This document shows positions 5,243-5,751 of a stretch of DNA of 5,751 bases, in pieces. The translations under genes were made by a program, and so were the position numbers. The DNA lies in assembly GCA_003646935.1 (NCBI GenBank), contig QMLW01000151.1, forward strand, positions 1 through 5,751, in the 5' to 3' direction. This DNA is from Deltaproteobacteria bacterium. Lineage in GTDB: Bacteria; Desulfobacterota; DSM-4660; Desulfatiglandales; B25-G16. Within the stretch, counting starts at the first letter, position 1, and every line of letters begins with the position of its first letter. The notes beneath the pieces were generated by a model that saw only the letters and a list, made by a program, of their open reading frames with translations, was not told where the DNA came from and made no database searches.

Positions 5243-5751
5243 CTACATGGGGATGTTCCCGTGTTTCTTGGCGGGCCTTGTTTCCCTTTTCGTGGCGAGC
5301 ATCTCAAGCGCGTCGATGAGGCGAGGCCTGGAGTCCCGCGGCGGTATAACCGCATCGACAAATCCCCGTGAAGCGGCGATATATGGATTGGAGAAGTGAT
5401 CCCTGTATTCGGTGATCTTTTCCTCGCGTTTCGCAGCGGGATCAGCGGCCTCCTTTATCTCCTTTCTGTGCACGATTTCCGCTGCCTGCTCAGCCCCCAT
5501 GACTGCTATCTCTGCGGTGGGCCATGCAAACACATAGTCACTGCCAAGGGGCTTGCCACACATGGCGAGAAAGGCTCCGCCATAATCCTTTCGCGTTATC
5601 ATGGTCATCTTGGGTACCGTGGCTTCGCTGTAACACCAGAGCAGTTTGGCGCCGTGCCTGATGATGCCCCCCCATTCCTGGTTACTTCCCGGTAAGTACC
5701 CGGGCACATCGACAATGGTCAGAAGCGGAATGTTGAATGCATCACAGAACC
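5243..5751 (-). CDS. Methylmalonyl-/propionyl-CoA carboxyltransferase subunit, C-terminal part (5' end outside window)
   Basis: The last 168 residues of an acyl-CoA carboxylase beta/MmdA-type protein (usually about 510-520) are present. The frame is open to the window edge and begins [21 protein letters not shown]. Further marks are [32 protein letters not shown], the strongly conserved [19 protein letters not shown], then [20 protein letters not shown] and the terminal HGNIPM. This is the second crotonase-fold half of the carboxyltransferase, which moves CO2 between biotin and an acyl-CoA. In the YGGAFLAM segment a Leu sits where propionyl-CoA carboxylase PccB has a specificity Asp (from memory of the Streptomyces enzyme), so acyl preference should not be assumed. 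Candidates are propionyl-CoA carboxylase beta, methylmalonyl-CoA decarboxylase alpha and transcarboxylase 12S. The fumarase genes downstream favour a methylmalonyl-CoA pathway role. The GTG at 5707 is internal, not a start. Confidence 0.92.
   Translation of the reverse strand, partial: FCDAFNIPLLTIVDVPGYLPGSNQEWGGIIRHGAKLLWCYSEATVPKMTMITRKDYGGAFLAMCGKPLGSDYVFAWPTAEIAVMGAEQAAEIVHRKEIKEAADPAAKREEKITEYRDHFSNPYIAASRGFVDAVIPPRDSRPRLIDALEMLATKRETRPAKKHGNIPM

Noticed and set aside
5080..5361. A 93-codon minus-strand ORF overlapping the carboxyltransferase 3' end and the small gene
   Set aside because: Its first part is an out-of-frame reading of the conserved carboxyltransferase C-terminus, and its composition is Arg/Gly/Pro-rich and unlike a real protein.
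4604..5399. Plus-strand ORFs of about 150 codons opposite fumarase alpha and the carboxyltransferase
   Set aside because: They are antisense shadows of conserved coding sequence on the minus strand, without family motifs or ribosome sites.

Overview
The window looks like chromosomal DNA of an anaerobic bacterium that runs the methylmalonyl-CoA (propionate/succinate) pathway. The evidence is an acyl-CoA carboxyltransferase gene placed directly upstream of a two-subunit, oxygen-sensitive [4Fe-4S] class I fumarase. Similar clusters are known in propionate-oxidising syntrophs such as Pelotomaculum and Syntrophobacter. A syntroph or a Desulfobacterota-like organism is plausible, but this is inferred from gene content only.

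Layout. Two gene groups converge at about 2020-2144. The plus-strand group holds the 3' end of an M20 amidohydrolase (1-301), a carboxymuconolactone decarboxylase/AhpD-fold protein (353-787) and an acyl-CoA dehydrogenase (847-2019). The minus-strand group, in transcription order, holds the 3' part of a methylmalonyl-/propionyl-CoA carboxyltransferase (5751-5243, continuing beyond the window), a probable small gene with an apparent one-base frameshift at its start (5221-5019), fumarase alpha (4990-4148), fumarase beta (3925-3368) and an ACT-domain phosphoserine phosphatase serB (3350-2145).

How the genes fit together. Carboxyltransferase and fumarase are steps of the same route between propionyl-CoA/methylmalonyl-CoA, succinate, fumarate and malate. 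SerB completes serine synthesis and appears to be a co-transcribed passenger. The plus-strand group looks catabolic (acyl-amide hydrolysis, CMD-fold protein, acyl-CoA oxidation), but its substrate cannot be read directly.

Main points of interest. (1) The acyl-CoA dehydrogenase lacks Glu at both known catalytic-base positions (Leu376, Asn254) and has an Asp (D93) in the acyl pocket. This pattern recalls the 1,4-eliminating cyclohex-1-ene-1-carboxyl-CoA dehydrogenases. (2) A ~206-bp palindromic, MITE/REP-like element fills the space between the two fumarase subunit genes. It has heptad repeats in opposite orientation at its two ends and an internal 21-bp inverted repeat, and the alpha-subunit stop codon lies inside it. 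(3) The small ORF between carboxyltransferase and fumarase reads as a plausible 67-residue protein only if one base is restored after its ATG.

No tRNA, rRNA, CRISPR array, transposase gene or phage gene was seen. No stretch over 300 bases lacks a gene; the longest gaps are 3926-4147 (the repeat element) and 4991-5242 (the small gene).
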